From positions 1 through 64,000 of the forward strand of contig JBFMFU010000072.1 in assembly GCA_040751985.1 (NCBI GenBank): a stretch of DNA of 64,000 nucleotides. Direction: 5' to 3'. This stretch comes from Desulfoferula sp040751985 (GTDB lineage: Bacteria > Desulfobacterota > Desulfarculia > Desulfarculales > Desulfarculaceae). This document shows positions 56,260 to 64,000 of the stretch, piece after piece; positions within the stretch are counted from its first letter, which is position 1; each line of letters starts with the position of its first letter. The notes below the pieces were generated by a model, which did no database searches, was not told where the DNA came from, and saw nothing but the letters and a program-made list of their open reading frames with translations. The position numbers and the translations under genes are program-made.

Positions 56260-56303
56260 AAGGAAATGTTGGGTTCCGCTGCGCTCAACCCAACCCACGC
56301 GAG
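56260..56303. repeat. GTTGGGTT/CAACCCAAC palindrome, copy 1
   Basis: GTTGGGTT is followed by a GC-rich centre and CAACCCAACCCACGCGAG. A related copy lies at about 56578-56622 with a few changes in the loop. Confidence 0.5.
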
Positions 56304-56314
56304 CGCTGTATTTT

Positions 56315-56444
56315 GGGTGGCCGGGACAGCTTGCTGTCCCGGTCGCGGAGCTTGAGCGACGCGACAAGCGGTGCGGCGCTGGGGTTTTGAAGATAAAACC
56401 GCTTGCGCCTGCGGCGCCCGGATAACGAGTTATCCGGGCCACCC
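56315..56444. repeat. Terminal-inverted-repeat element, copy 5
   Basis: GGGTGGCC (56315-56322) and GGCCACCC (56437-56444) bound it. Each arm is a hairpin: GGGACAGC-TT-GCTGTCCC on the left and CCGGATAAC-GA-GTTATCCGG on the right. The arm sequences differ from those in copies 1 and 4, but pairing is kept. Confidence 0.65.
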
Positions 56445-56538
56445 CATAAAGCATAGCCGTCGTTGCGAGGCGCGGCGGCCGGGACGGTCCGCAGCGGCAC
56501 GATGGCTCCTCCCGCCGCGCCGTGGCAATCCTCCCTTT
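56437..56538 (+). repeat. Composite intergenic repeat, copy 2
   Basis: It shares the blocks GGCCACCCC, AAAGCATAGCCGTC, TTGCGAGGCG and CCGCCGCGCCGTGGCAA with 22003-22105 and overlaps the right end of the terminal-inverted-repeat element copy 5. Confidence 0.6.
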
Positions 56539-56577
56539 CCTGCGGTGCCCGCGCAGAATTGGGAAAGGAAAAATCGC

Positions 56578-56622
56578 CAGGAAAATGTTGGGGTTTGCTC
56601 TGCTCAACCCAACCCACACGAT
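56578..56622. repeat. GTTGGGTT/CAACCCAAC palindrome, copy 2
   Basis: A variant of 56260-56303, with GTTGGGGTT and CAACCCAACCCACACGAT arms around TGCTCTGCT. Confidence 0.5.
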
Positions 56623-56641
56623 TCTTATGCTTTTGCCTAGC

Positions 56642-58054
56642 CTACCCTGCCGCCTCCTGCACCGGGCGCTGGTCGCTCGCCTCGGCCGGCGGGGTGGTCC
56701 ACTGGCCGCCGCCGTAATCCCTCTCCCACAGCGGGTCGGCCAGGGCGGCCCAGCCCGCGGCGTAGGCGTCCAGCCGGTCCTGGTGCTGCTGGTAGATCTC
56801 CTCGGCGCCGGGGTGGGTGAAGCGCGGGCGGCAGGTGGTTATCACCTCGCGCATGACCTCAGGGTTGTCGATGATCATGCAGGGCCGCAGGTGGTTGTGG
56901 TTGTGGGGCTGGCAGGCGCGGATGTGCCGGAACAGGTCGCTGTCCAGGGCCTCAAGCAGGGTGTGCTCCTTGACGTTGTGGGTGGCGATGTGGGTGTACA
57001 CGCAGGGCTCCACGTCGCCCAGGGCGTTGACGTGGAAGTAGCGCCGGCCGCCGGCGATGCAGCCGTTGACATGCGGGCCGTCGTTCCAGAAGTCCAGCAC
57101 GAAGATGGGCCGCGTGGCCCGCACCTCGATGACGTGGCGGCGCAGGCGGTCGCGCTGCTCGGGCAGCACCATCAAGTCGAAGTCGGCCTGGCCGTTGACC
57201 GGGATGTAGAGGAAGTACATCTGGGCCAGGGAGCCCAGGGCCATCATCTGGTCCACGAACTCCAGGGAGGCCACCTGATCGACGTTGTGGCGGGTGACGG
57301 TGGCCGAGGTGCCGAAGCAGACCTGATTGCGGCCCAGTATCTCGAAGGCGCGCATGATCTTGGCGTGTACGCCCGGTCCGCGCCAGGCGTCGGTCTCGGC
57401 CTGGCCGCCCTCGATGCTCACCACCACGAACACGTTGCCGGCTTGGCGGAAGGCCACGGCCCACTCGTCGGTCATGAGGGTGCCGTTGGTGTAGACCTGA
57501 AAAAATATCTCCGGGTACTCCTCGATGATGCGCAGCAGGTGCGGGTAGACCAGGGGCTCGCCGCCCAGGATGGTGATGAAGCCGATGCCCAGCTCGCGGC
57601 ACTGCTCCAGGAGGTCCTGGACCACCTCGTAGTCCAGCTGGGGCCGCATGCCGTAACCCAGGGTGTAGCAGCCCTTGCAGCGCAGGTTGCAGCGCAGGGT
57701 GGGCGAGAGGATCATGATCATGGGCGGCCGGAAGCCGTGCACCTCTTGGCACTGGTCGCGCTTTTTGCCGCCCTGGAAGAAGCAGTTGTAGAAAAGGGTC
57801 TGAAAGAGCCGGGCGCGGTTGGGGGGAGGCATCTGGCTCAGAACCCGGCGGAACAGGCGCCTGGCCGGGTGGTCGCTCTGCAGCATGCGCTGGGTGTGGT
57901 CCAGGGCCGTGAGCACCTCGGGGTCGTCGCTCAGGTGCCGGGCCAGCTTGACCATCCTGACCAGGCCCTCGTCGGACACCCGCCCCAGCAGCGAGGCTAT
58001 TATCTGCGCCGCCTGCTGGCCGCCGTAGGACTTAAGGCTCTCCATCACCTCCAT
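56642..58054 (-). CDS. Radical SAM protein with SPASM-like C-terminus
   Basis: The 470-residue protein has an N-terminal helical domain of about 110 residues and the radical SAM cluster motif TLRCNLRCKGCYTLGYG (C-x3-C-x2-C, residues about 121-128). The TIM-barrel segments FITILGGEPLVYPHLLRII and FFQVYTNGTLM follow. The C-terminal part has Cys residues in VNGCIAGG, DVEPCVYTH, IRACQPHNH, LRPCMII and ITTCRPR, a SPASM-type auxiliary cluster region. Such enzymes modify peptides or small molecules or act in hopanoid-like chemistry; no precursor peptide gene is evident beside it. ATG 58054 follows AAGGAGG by 6 bases. It stands alone. Confidence 0.88.
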   Translation of the reverse strand: MEVMESLKSYGGQQAAQIIASLLGRVSDEGLVRMVKLARHLSDDPEVLTALDHTQRMLQSDHPARRLFRRVLSQMPPPNRARLFQTLFYNCFFQGGKKRDQCQEVHGFRPPMIMILSPTLRCNLRCKGCYTLGYGMRPQLDYEVVQDLLEQCRELGIGFITILGGEPLVYPHLLRIIEEYPEIFFQVYTNGTLMTDEWAVAFRQAGNVFVVVSIEGGQAETDAWRGPGVHAKIMRAFEILGRNQVCFGTSATVTRHNVDQVASLEFVDQMMALGSLAQMYFLYIPVNGQADFDLMVLPEQRDRLRRHVIEVRATRPIFVLDFWNDGPHVNGCIAGGRRYFHVNALGDVEPCVYTHIATHNVKEHTLLEALDSDLFRHIRACQPHNHNHLRPCMIIDNPEVMREVITTCRPRFTHPGAEEIYQQHQDRLDAYAAGWAALADPLWERDYGGGQWTTPPAEASDQRPVQEAAG

Positions 58055-58441
58055 GAGCAACCTCCTTGCCAGCCCCAGGCGCCGGAACGAGAAGCTGCCA
58101 GGGACGAGAAGCCCCCGGCCTCTATCCCCAGGACTTAAGGAAAAGCCACCACCGCCATAGTCGGCGCCCAGCCTCGGGCGGACATATGCTCTTTTCTATT
58201 TTGGTTTTGGTTTTTGCCAGCGGTTGCCCAGGGCGGGGGCCATCAACCCGACGGCGGCCGGCCAGGGCGGGCAGGCAGGCAGGGCGGGAAGCAGAATCAT
58301 GGCTGAGCGTTCTTTTAGCCGCTACGGATTGGTCCCATCCGGCCTAGGGAACCGCAGTCCATGTGTAATTTAGAATAACTCAGGGCTATCGGCGATTTCA
58401 ACCCAGGGGCGATAGTGTCTCAGTTTGAGTAAGGAGAAAAA
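58055..58441. other. Gene-free stretch before the small low-GC frame
   Basis: Nothing here is a convincing gene. A frame at 58186-58347 starts with a lipoprotein-like leader (MLFSILVLVFASGC) but has no ribosome-binding site and a repetitive Arg/Gly tail, so I do not call it. GC content falls from about 58.35 kb onward. Confidence 0.5.
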
Positions 58442-58594
58442 GTGGCCGTTGATTATACTGACTTATGTTGGTGGTTAAACGATCCCCTTACGAGGGGCAA
58501 AACTGCTGCTGCCAGAATTGAGCCGGATGGTACGCTGACGGTTGCTCTGCCCGGTTATGCTGCTGCGTTTGATTCAGAAGGCAAATTGAGTTAG
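58442..58594 (+). CDS. Small hypothetical protein in a low-GC patch
   Basis: A 50-codon frame starts at GTG 58442 with AAGGAG 6-11 bases upstream. It reads VDYTDLCWWLNDPLTRGKTA, then ARIEPDGTLTVALPGYAAA, and ends FDSEGKLS. It is soluble with a Trp pair and no known motif. Codon use is AT-richer than the rest of the window and matches the convergent 113-residue gene, from whose stop it is separated by 9 bases. It may be a fragment of an incoming element. Confidence 0.45.
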   Translation: MAVDYTDLCWWLNDPLTRGKTAAARIEPDGTLTVALPGYAAAFDSEGKLS

Positions 58595-58603
58595 CTTTGC
58601 AGC

Positions 58604-58945
58604 CTAGGAAAAGATGCGCCCAGGTATTTTATATACGAAAAGCCATACTGAAGAATCTTCATCAGAATTGGCATCTTCTCTGAAACCCATCTTGATGAGT
58701 GCTTGGAGGTCTTCTTTTGCTTCTCTAGGATTTCTGGAACGGAACACGCGGAAATTCTCATTACCTCTAGATTCGTGTTTTTGAGAGTCTTTAGTGAGCC
58801 CTACGCACCAGTTGCTATATTCGGTATCAATTCTGCTGATATATTGCAGAATATCCACAACGGTAGAGTAAATGATTTCTACCATAGCATCGGTTTCCTT
58901 ATCCGGTTGTAAAATGTAGCTGGGTAAGTGAAAGTATCGTTTCAC
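58604..58945 (-). CDS. Hypothetical protein in a low-GC patch
   Basis: The 113-residue product is soluble, with a mixed alpha/beta look: KETDAMVEIIYSTVVDILQY, TEYSNWCVGLTKDSQKHE, NPREAKEDLQALIKMGFRED and SSVWLFVYKIPGRIF. I do not recognise it. The codons are AT-rich compared with the neighbours, suggesting transfer. No ribosome-binding site stands out, but the frame is full-length and the amino-acid composition looks natural. It sits between the small 50-codon frame and the GlcF gene, in a patch that also holds an ATG frame at about 59043-59141 of unclear worth. Confidence 0.6.
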   Translation of the reverse strand: MKRYFHLPSYILQPDKETDAMVEIIYSTVVDILQYISRIDTEYSNWCVGLTKDSQKHESRGNENFRVFRSRNPREAKEDLQALIKMGFREDANSDEDSSVWLFVYKIPGRIFS

Positions 58946-59111
58946 GGTTAAGAGGCTCTGTCAACTATGAACCCCTTTATTCGGACACACAAGACGCAAC
59001 GGGTCGCCCGGCAATGGAAGCCAACCTGATATTGACCACCTAATGACCTTTGAGGATTTGGCGGCCCTGATAGATCAGTGCGAAGCCAGCTTAAAGAATC
59101 GAACTGAGACA

Positions 59112-60365
59112 CTACCCCTGGGGCGGCTGATCCCCGACTAACTCTATGGGATGAACCACCTTTACCTGGGCGGACAGGCCCCGGCGCCACTGCAAATAAC
59201 AGCCCGAGCAGCTGGTAGCCAGGACGGCCGCGCCGCTGGCGGCCAGGGCCGCGTTCCGGGGCGCGAAGATGGCCTGGCTGAGCTGGGGCTGGCTCAGGCT
59301 GAACAGCCCGCCGCCGCCGCAGCACTGGTCCGCGCCGTTCATCTCCGCCAGCTCCACCCCGGCCGCGCTGAGCATGGCCGCGGTCTCGGGCCGGGGGGCC
59401 TGGCCCTGGCGCAGGTGGCAGGGGTGGTGCAGGGCCGCCGGCCCGGCGGCCGGGCCCAGGCCGGCCAAGAGGCGCGGGTGCCCGGCCAGCACCTGGCTGA
59501 TCTCCACCACCCTGTGGGCCAGCTCTTGGGCGGCCTCTTGCTCCTCGGGCGGGGCCAGGCGCGGGCCTTCCACGGCCAGGCCGTGGGCGCAGGAGGCGCA
59601 GAGGGTGACCACCCGCTCCACCCTGGCGGCGCTGAACAGACGCCGGAACTCCCGGCCCAGCTCGGCCGCGGGCGCGGCCAGGCCGGCGGCCAGCGCGGGC
59701 AGGCCGCAGCAGCCCTGGCCGGGCGGGATCACCACCGTGTAGCGCCGGCTGAGCAGGCGCACGGCCTTGGCGGCCAGCTCCGGCCGCAGGTAGTTGGTCA
59801 GGCAGCCCACGAACAGGCCCAGGCGGGGCGCGCCGGCCGGGCCGGGCACCTCTATCGGCGCGTCGGCCAGGAAGGGCCGCGCGGCCAGGGCCGGCAGCCG
59901 CTCCAGGCCGCTGAGGCCGGGCAGGCGCAGGCGCAGGCCGCTCAGGCGGGGCAGGGCCCTGAGCAGGGGCTGGGCCAGGCGGCCGGCCGCGGCCAGCAGC
60001 TCCAGGCGCTCAGGCTTGGGCAGGGCGTGCTCCAGTAGCAACCGCTTGGCCGCGGGCGCGCCCACGGCCTGGGCCAGGGCCTGGCGGCCCAGGGCGATGG
60101 CCTGGGCCGCGTCGGACTGGTTGGGGCAGTTGGCCGTGCAGCGGCCGCAGAGCAGGCAGCGGCTGAGCAGCTCGGCCAGGCCCCGGCGGGGCATGAGTAG
60201 GCCCTGGTCCAGGCAGGAGATGATCTGCAGCTTGCCCCGGGCCGACAGCTCCTCTCGGGGCAGGGCCCCGTACACCGGGCAGACGCCGCTGCAGGCCCCG
60301 CAGCGGCAGCAGCGGGCCACCTCGGCCAGGGCCCTGGCCAGGGGCGCGGAGGGGCTGGCGCTCAC
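59112..60365 (-). CDS. glcF: Glycolate/D-lactate oxidase iron-sulfur subunit
   Basis: GlcF carries electrons from the flavin subunit. The 417-residue protein has two 4Fe-4S motifs, CCRCGACSGVCPVYG (residues about 18-32) and CLLCGRCTANCPNQSD (about 70-85), followed by two CCG domains, with GQGCCGLPALAAG, CASCAHGL, NGADQCCGGGGLFSL and ATSCSGCYLQ. The product binds GlcD and passes electrons to quinone or another acceptor. The GTG start overlaps the glcD stop as GTGA, so the subunits are co-translated. D-lactate or another 2-hydroxy acid may be the true substrate. Confidence 0.9.
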   Translation of the reverse strand: MSASPSAPLARALAEVARCCRCGACSGVCPVYGALPREELSARGKLQIISCLDQGLLMPRRGLAELLSRCLLCGRCTANCPNQSDAAQAIALGRQALAQAVGAPAAKRLLLEHALPKPERLELLAAAGRLAQPLLRALPRLSGLRLRLPGLSGLERLPALAARPFLADAPIEVPGPAGAPRLGLFVGCLTNYLRPELAAKAVRLLSRRYTVVIPPGQGCCGLPALAAGLAAPAAELGREFRRLFSAARVERVVTLCASCAHGLAVEGPRLAPPEEQEAAQELAHRVVEISQVLAGHPRLLAGLGPAAGPAALHHPCHLRQGQAPRPETAAMLSAAGVELAEMNGADQCCGGGGLFSLSQPQLSQAIFAPRNAALAASGAAVLATSCSGCYLQWRRGLSAQVKVVHPIELVGDQPPQG

Positions 60366-61756
60366 GGCAGGATTTCGGGGCCGGGGATGGCCTTGTGGGG
60401 GTTGAGGATGCCCGCCGGGTCGAACAGGCGCTTGAGCCCGCGCATCAGCTCCAGGGCCACCGGGTCCAGCCGGGCCCCCACGTAGCCCAGCTTGGCCAGG
60501 CCCACCCCGTGCTCGCCGGAGAGGGTGCCGCCCAGGGACAGGGTAGTGGCGAAGATGTCGCGCACCGCATCCTGGGCGGCCTGGTTCTGGGCCGGGTCGG
60601 CCGGGTCGTACATCACGTTCACGTGCAGGTTGCCGTCGCCGGCGTGGCCGAAGGTGGGGATGGCCAGGCCGTACTGCCCCCCGATGCGCCGGGCCGCGGC
60701 CATGAGGGTGGCCAGGCGGCCCAGGGGCACCACCACGTCCTCGTTGAGGATGCCGGGGGCCAGGGTGCGCACCGCCGGGCCCATGACCCGCCGGGCCCGC
60801 CAGAGGGCCTCGGCAGCGGCCGCCTCGTGGGCCACCTGCACCTGCTGGCCGCCGCCGCCTGCCAGCAGGCGGGCCAGGTCCTGGGCCTGGCGCCGCACCA
60901 CCTCGGGCGGGCCGTCCACGTCCACCACCAGCATGGCCTCGGCCTGGGGGGGCAGGCCCAGCCGGGCGTAGGCCTCCACCGCCTTAAGGCTGGCCCCGTC
61001 CATGAACTCGCAGGCGGTGGGGATGATGCCCGAGGCCAGCACCGCCTGCACCGCGGCGGCTGCCTGCTCCAGGTCCCAGAACAGGCCGCTTACCGTGGCC
61101 TTGGCCTCGGGCAGGGGCAGCAGGCGCATGGTCAGCTCGGTGATCACGGCCAGGGTGCCCTCGCTGCCCACGATCAGGCGGGTGAGGTCGTAGCCCACCA
61201 CGTCCTTGAAGTTGGCCCCGCCGGTGGTGAAGACGCGGCCGTCGGCCAGCACCGCGGTCAGGCCCAGCACGTAGTCCCTGGTGACGCCGTACTTCACCGC
61301 CCGCAGCCCGCCGGCGTTTTCGGCCGCGTTGCCGCCCACGGTGCAGAAGCCCACGCTGGCCGGGTCCGGCGGGTAGAACAGGCCCTGGGCCGCGGCCGCC
61401 TCCTGCAGGCGGGCGGTGACCACCCCCGGCTGCACCACCGCCACCTGATCGGCCTTGTCTATCTTGAGGATGCGGTTGAGGCCGCTCAGGTCCAGCACCA
61501 CCCCGCCGGCAATGGGCACGGCGCCGCCGGTGAGGCCGCTGCCCGCGCCCCGGGGCACCAGGGGCACCCGGTGGGCGGTGCAGGCGGCCAGCACCGCCGA
61601 GACCTGGGCAGTGCCCGCGGCGCGGATCACCGCCTCGGGCCGGTGCCAGAGAAAGACGGTGCCGTCGTAGGCGTAGAGCAGGCGGTCCACCGCGGCGTCG
61701 GAGAAGTTCTCCGCTCCGGCCGCCGCCATGAGGGCCTGTCGGGCCGCGGTATCCAT
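60362..61756 (-). CDS. glcD: Glycolate/D-lactate oxidase FAD subunit
   Basis: The 464-residue FAD enzyme has the VAO/GlcD fold. The PCMH-type FAD domain carries PLVPRGAGSGLTGGAVPIAG (residues about 66-85), GLFYPPDPASVGFCTVGGNA and AGGLRAVKYGVTRDYVLGL. The cap domain follows, with the conserved GHAGDGNLHVNVMYDP and LGGTLSGEHGVGLAKLGYV segments near residues 365-425. It oxidises glycolate or D-2-hydroxy acids and hands electrons to GlcF. Most bacteria add a GlcE subunit, which is absent here, so this is the two-gene GlcD-GlcF form. Start ATG is at 61756. Confidence 0.93.
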   Translation of the reverse strand: MDTAARQALMAAAGAENFSDAAVDRLLYAYDGTVFLWHRPEAVIRAAGTAQVSAVLAACTAHRVPLVPRGAGSGLTGGAVPIAGGVVLDLSGLNRILKIDKADQVAVVQPGVVTARLQEAAAAQGLFYPPDPASVGFCTVGGNAAENAGGLRAVKYGVTRDYVLGLTAVLADGRVFTTGGANFKDVVGYDLTRLIVGSEGTLAVITELTMRLLPLPEAKATVSGLFWDLEQAAAAVQAVLASGIIPTACEFMDGASLKAVEAYARLGLPPQAEAMLVVDVDGPPEVVRRQAQDLARLLAGGGGQQVQVAHEAAAAEALWRARRVMGPAVRTLAPGILNEDVVVPLGRLATLMAAARRIGGQYGLAIPTFGHAGDGNLHVNVMYDPADPAQNQAAQDAVRDIFATTLSLGGTLSGEHGVGLAKLGYVGARLDPVALELMRGLKRLFDPAGILNPHKAIPGPEILP

Positions 61757-61863
61757 GGTGCCTCCGCCCAGAGGTTTGCCGCCGCGGTGCGTGCCGAGGA
61801 AATGCTAATCTATTACCACAAGCAACCGGAGAATGCCCTCTGCGCGCGCCCTCCCATCGCATC

Positions 61864-63219
61864 ATGAACCGGCTGGCCGGCTGGGCCTTTTTAATAGCCC
61901 TGGCCGGCGCCCTGGCCGCCTGCGCGGGCCCGGCTGGGCCCATCGCCGACCTGCGCGACATCCCCCAGGACCCGGCCGCGCTCCTGGCCGGGGCCGACGA
62001 GAGCGCCTGCCTGCTGCGGCCGGCCTTTCAGGCCGCCCAGGACGCGGAGTTCGACCGGCGCTACTTCGCCTGCTGGCAGCGGGCCGCGCCGGCCGAAGAC
62101 CGGGCGGCCCTGGCGGCCCTGGCCCGGCCAATGCTGGCCCAGCCCGGCGTGGGCCAGAACCTGCAACCCCGGCCCCTGGCCTGGTACCAGGCCCTCCTGG
62201 CCCAGGCCGACCTGGCCCGCCACCCCAGCCTGGACTGGCGGGGGGTGACCACCATGGCCTGCGACCTGCGGGTGCTGCCCACGGCCCGGCCGGACTTCGC
62301 CGGGGGCGAGCCGGGCAGCGGCTTCCCCTTTGACCGCCTGCAGCAGACCTCCCTGCCTGCCGGCCTGCCAGTGCGGGTCTGGCACCAGAGCCGGAACGGG
62401 GCCTGGCTCCTGGTGGAGACGCCCCTGGCCGCGGGCTGGCTGCCGGTGGGGGCCGTGGCCCAGGCCGGGGCCGCGTTCCGGGCCCGCTGGCAGTCGGGCC
62501 GCTACCTGGCCGTGACCCAGGACGACGCCCTGCTCAGGGACGCCCAGGGCCGGGCCCTGTTCACGGCCAACCTGGGGGCCGTCTTCCCCCTGCTGGGCAG
62601 CACGGCCGGCCAATGGCGGGTGCTGGCGCCAATGGCGGCCAACGGCAGAGCCCGAGCCGTGGAGGCCCGCCTGGTCCGGGCGGCCGGCGCGGCCAAGCCC
62701 CTGCCACTGACCCTGGCCAACCTCACCCGCCTGGCCAGGGGCCTCATGGGCCAGGCCTACGGCTGGGGCGGGCTGTTCGGCGACCGGGACTGCTCGGCCC
62801 TGACCAGGGACCTGCTAGCTCCCTTCGGCCTCTGGCTGCCGCGCAACTCGGCTGACCAGGCCCGATCCGGCGCAACGCAGGTGGACCTGGCCGGCCTGGG
62901 CGACGCGGACAAGGAGCGGCTGATCCAAGAGCGCGGGGTGCCCTACCTGACCCTGCTCTACCTGCCCGGCCACGTGATGCTCTACATCGGCAGCCCCCAG
63001 GGCCGGCCCCTGGCGCTGCACAGCATCTGGGGCCTCAAAACCAGCGGCCCCTGGTGTGGCGAGGGCCGGACCCTGATCGGCCGCACGGTGATCACCAGCC
63101 TGACCCCCGGCGTGGAGCGGCCGGACCTGGCCCGGCCCCAGGGCCTCTTGCTGCACCGGCTGCAGACCATGGTGCTGCTGGCCCCGCCCGAGGCCCGCTG
63201 CCCGGCCCCCCGGCCCTGA
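61864..63219 (+). CDS. NlpC/P60 cell-wall hydrolase lipoprotein with SH3 domains
   Basis: The 451-residue protein has a lipobox (LIALAGALAAC, Cys about residue 20), bacterial SH3 domains from about residue 120 (MACDLRVLPTARPDFAGGEP, then GAWLLVETPLAAGWLP) and an NlpC/P60 domain from about 285. That domain carries MGQAYGWGGLFGDRDCSALT, with the catalytic Cys, then LPGHVMLYIGSPQG, with the catalytic His. The triad's third residue is probably in HSIWG. Such enzymes cut peptide links in peptidoglycan. This layout (SH3b1, SH3b2, NlpC) is typical of outer-membrane-anchored forms. It stands alone, with the C_GCAxxG gene 122 bases later. Confidence 0.9.
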   Translation: MNRLAGWAFLIALAGALAACAGPAGPIADLRDIPQDPAALLAGADESACLLRPAFQAAQDAEFDRRYFACWQRAAPAEDRAALAALARPMLAQPGVGQNLQPRPLAWYQALLAQADLARHPSLDWRGVTTMACDLRVLPTARPDFAGGEPGSGFPFDRLQQTSLPAGLPVRVWHQSRNGAWLLVETPLAAGWLPVGAVAQAGAAFRARWQSGRYLAVTQDDALLRDAQGRALFTANLGAVFPLLGSTAGQWRVLAPMAANGRARAVEARLVRAAGAAKPLPLTLANLTRLARGLMGQAYGWGGLFGDRDCSALTRDLLAPFGLWLPRNSADQARSGATQVDLAGLGDADKERLIQERGVPYLTLLYLPGHVMLYIGSPQGRPLALHSIWGLKTSGPWCGEGRTLIGRTVITSLTPGVERPDLARPQGLLLHRLQTMVLLAPPEARCPAPRP

Positions 63220-63341
63220 GCCCCGCCATTACGCCTGGCTATATCAAGCCGCCCTTTTCATCAAAATTTTCAATTTGACTAATTGTTTCAAGGTATTAAG
63301 CTTAGAAGACGCAACTCTGTCAACCCTGGAGCCCGAGCCCC

Positions 63342-63911
63342 ATGGACCTGACCCCGGCCACAGCCGAGCCCGGCGGCAACGAGGAGCTGATCCGGCTCAT
63401 CGGCGAGCGGGCGGCGGACCTGTTCGCCTCGGGGCAGATGCTGTGCACCTCGGCGGTGCTCAGCGCCCTGAACCAGGGCCTGGGCGGCGGCCTGGACCCG
63501 GAGCTGGTGCTGCGCCTGGCCGGCGGCCTGTACCAGGGCCTGGGCGGGGCCGGCTGTCTGTGCGGGGCGGTGAGCGGGGGCAACCTGGCCCTGGGCCTGT
63601 TCCTGGGCAACGGCAAGCGGAATGGCCGCGGCGCCCGCCGCCTGGCCGCCGCCGCCCGTTGCCTGCACGACGATTTCAAGGCCAGCCTAGGCTCCACCTG
63701 CTGCCGGGTCCTGACCAAAAAGGTCAAGCACGACAACAAGCTGCACACCGCGCAGTGCGCCGGGCTGAGCAGCCTGGCCGCCGAGCTGGCCGCCCGCCTG
63801 ATCCTGGCCCAGCGGCCCGAACTGGCCCAGGGCGCGGACCTGGAGTACCTGCTGCAAAAAGAGCCGAAAACCAGCGGCTTGCAGAGGGTTTTGGGGGCCA
63901 TAGGCAGCTAG
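63342..63911 (+). CDS. C_GCAxxG_C_C family putative redox protein
   Basis: The 189-residue protein matches the C_GCAxxG_C_C family, named for its cysteine pattern: MLCTSAVL near residue 34, AGCLCGAVSGG near 72, and RCLHDDF, STCCRVL and AQCAGLSS in the second half. The tail is helical and ends GLQRVLGAIGS. Relatives are found in anaerobes and often have a Tat or no signal; the cofactor may be Fe-S or a metal. No signal peptide is seen here. Function is unknown. It is a single gene ended by a hairpin terminator. Confidence 0.88.
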   Translation: MDLTPATAEPGGNEELIRLIGERAADLFASGQMLCTSAVLSALNQGLGGGLDPELVLRLAGGLYQGLGGAGCLCGAVSGGNLALGLFLGNGKRNGRGARRLAAAARCLHDDFKASLGSTCCRVLTKKVKHDNKLHTAQCAGLSSLAAELAARLILAQRPELAQGADLEYLLQKEPKTSGLQRVLGAIGS

Positions 63912-63961
63912 GCCCCCGACTTCGCCCCATCCCACCAAAAACGTAGGAATCACCCGCGGCG

Positions 63962-63991
63962 AACCACCGAATGGTGGTTTGCTTCTTGCTT
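63962..63991 (+). terminator. Likely terminator at the window end
   Basis: AACCACC (63962-63968) pairs with GGTGGTT (63973-63979) around GAAT, followed by TGCTTCTTGCTT. The T-run is interrupted, so efficiency is uncertain. Confidence 0.6.
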
Positions 63992-64000
63992 GGGTACAAA

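Larger units (their letters stand above)
55858..56641. other. Repeat-rich gene-free stretch
   Basis: I see no gene in these 784 bases. In order they hold the 31-bp REP-like palindrome (55910-55940), two terminal-inverted-repeat elements (55997-56158 and 56315-56444), a TTGCGAGGAGCGCAGCGACG block near 56200, two copies of a GTTGGGTT/CAACCCAAC palindrome (about 56260-56303 and 56578-56622), and the composite repeat copy 2 (56437-56538). Confidence 0.65.

Noticed and set aside
56642..58054. A ribosomal-peptide maturation cluster around the radical SAM/SPASM gene
   Set aside because: No precursor-like small peptide, peptidase or ABC exporter is next to it; flanks are repeats and an empty gap.
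58186..58347. A 53-residue frame with a lipobox-like start (MLFSILVLVFASGC)
   Set aside because: No ribosome-binding site precedes it and the tail is Arg/Gly/Ala-rich repetitive sequence typical of non-coding GC-rich DNA.
1..64000. CRISPR arrays, tRNA or rRNA genes
   Set aside because: I found no regularly spaced direct repeats, no TTCGA-type T-loop with matching acceptor arms, and no conserved rRNA blocks anywhere in the window.

Overview
The window is high-GC, gene-dense bacterial DNA from a Gram-negative anaerobe or facultative anaerobe. It carries TonB and ExbBD proteins, an RND pump, lipoproteins and TRAP transport. The gene mix (GlcDF oxidase, TRAP-DctPQM, a C_GCAxxG_C_C protein, a ferredoxin-nitroreductase, an acetyl-CoA transferase fused to GNAT, many metallo-beta-lactamase-fold proteins) and the dispersed palindromic repeats suggest a Desulfobacterota (former Deltaproteobacteria) genome, perhaps Desulfarculales-like. 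That placement is inference; no rRNA or tRNA gene was seen, and no CRISPR array.

Layout. 0.4-3.4 kb: PHP phosphoesterase, a small secreted protein, an RNase Z-like hydrolase and a universal stress protein. 3.6-6.8 kb: a TRAP transporter operon ending in a strong terminator. 6.8-17.2 kb: a branched-chain amino acid locus, ilvD-ilvB-ilvN-ilvC then leuA-leuC-leuD-leuB. In front of ilvD lies a 40-codon leader peptide whose last 16 residues include 12 Leu/Ile/Val, so ilv is probably attenuation-controlled. 17.4-20.7 kb: a PASTA protein, two tiny proteins and the transferase-GNAT fusion. 20.7-26.6 kb: an AT-richer DUF4238 gene, a six-gene minus-strand operon (PilZ-like protein, lipoprotein, helical protein, GNAT, nitroreductase, archease) behind a near-consensus promoter, and an AT-richer NYN-domain gene.

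26.8-33.8 kb: a PpiD-like chaperone, a four-gene overlapping set (TrmO-like, small Cys protein, MBL-fold, TtcA-like), a Tat-exported superoxide dismutase and a secreted repeat protein. 33.8-37.5 kb: cobO, an arsenic operon (arsC-arsR-acr3) and a COG0523 GTPase. 37.6-42.9 kb: a complete TonB energising operon (DUF3450, long ExbB, ExbB, ExbD, TonB, TPR) preceded by a leader ending in an intrinsic terminator. 43.0-45.1 kb: a hicB-hicA pair whose toxin gene has an in-frame stop, an MBL-fold protein and an SCP2 protein. 45.2-50.8 kb: an RND pump with its adaptor, divergent from an MFS transporter. 51-55.9 kb: M20 peptidase, a small protein, an NRAMP-like transporter coupled to a small P-loop NTPase, NudC and a flavin reductase. 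56.6-63.9 kb: a radical SAM/SPASM protein, a low-GC patch with orphan genes, GlcD/GlcF, an NlpC/P60 lipoprotein and a C_GCAxxG_C_C protein.

Non-coding structure is the most unusual part. Two 137-bp copies of one element lie upstream of leuA and of the M20 peptidase gene and differ by compensatory changes in a hairpin stem. Five copies of a second element are bounded by GGGTGGCC/GGCCACCC inverted repeats with hairpins inside their arms. Several REP-like palindromes fill the gene-free stretches at 0.2-0.4, 21.7-22.2 and 55.9-56.6 kb.
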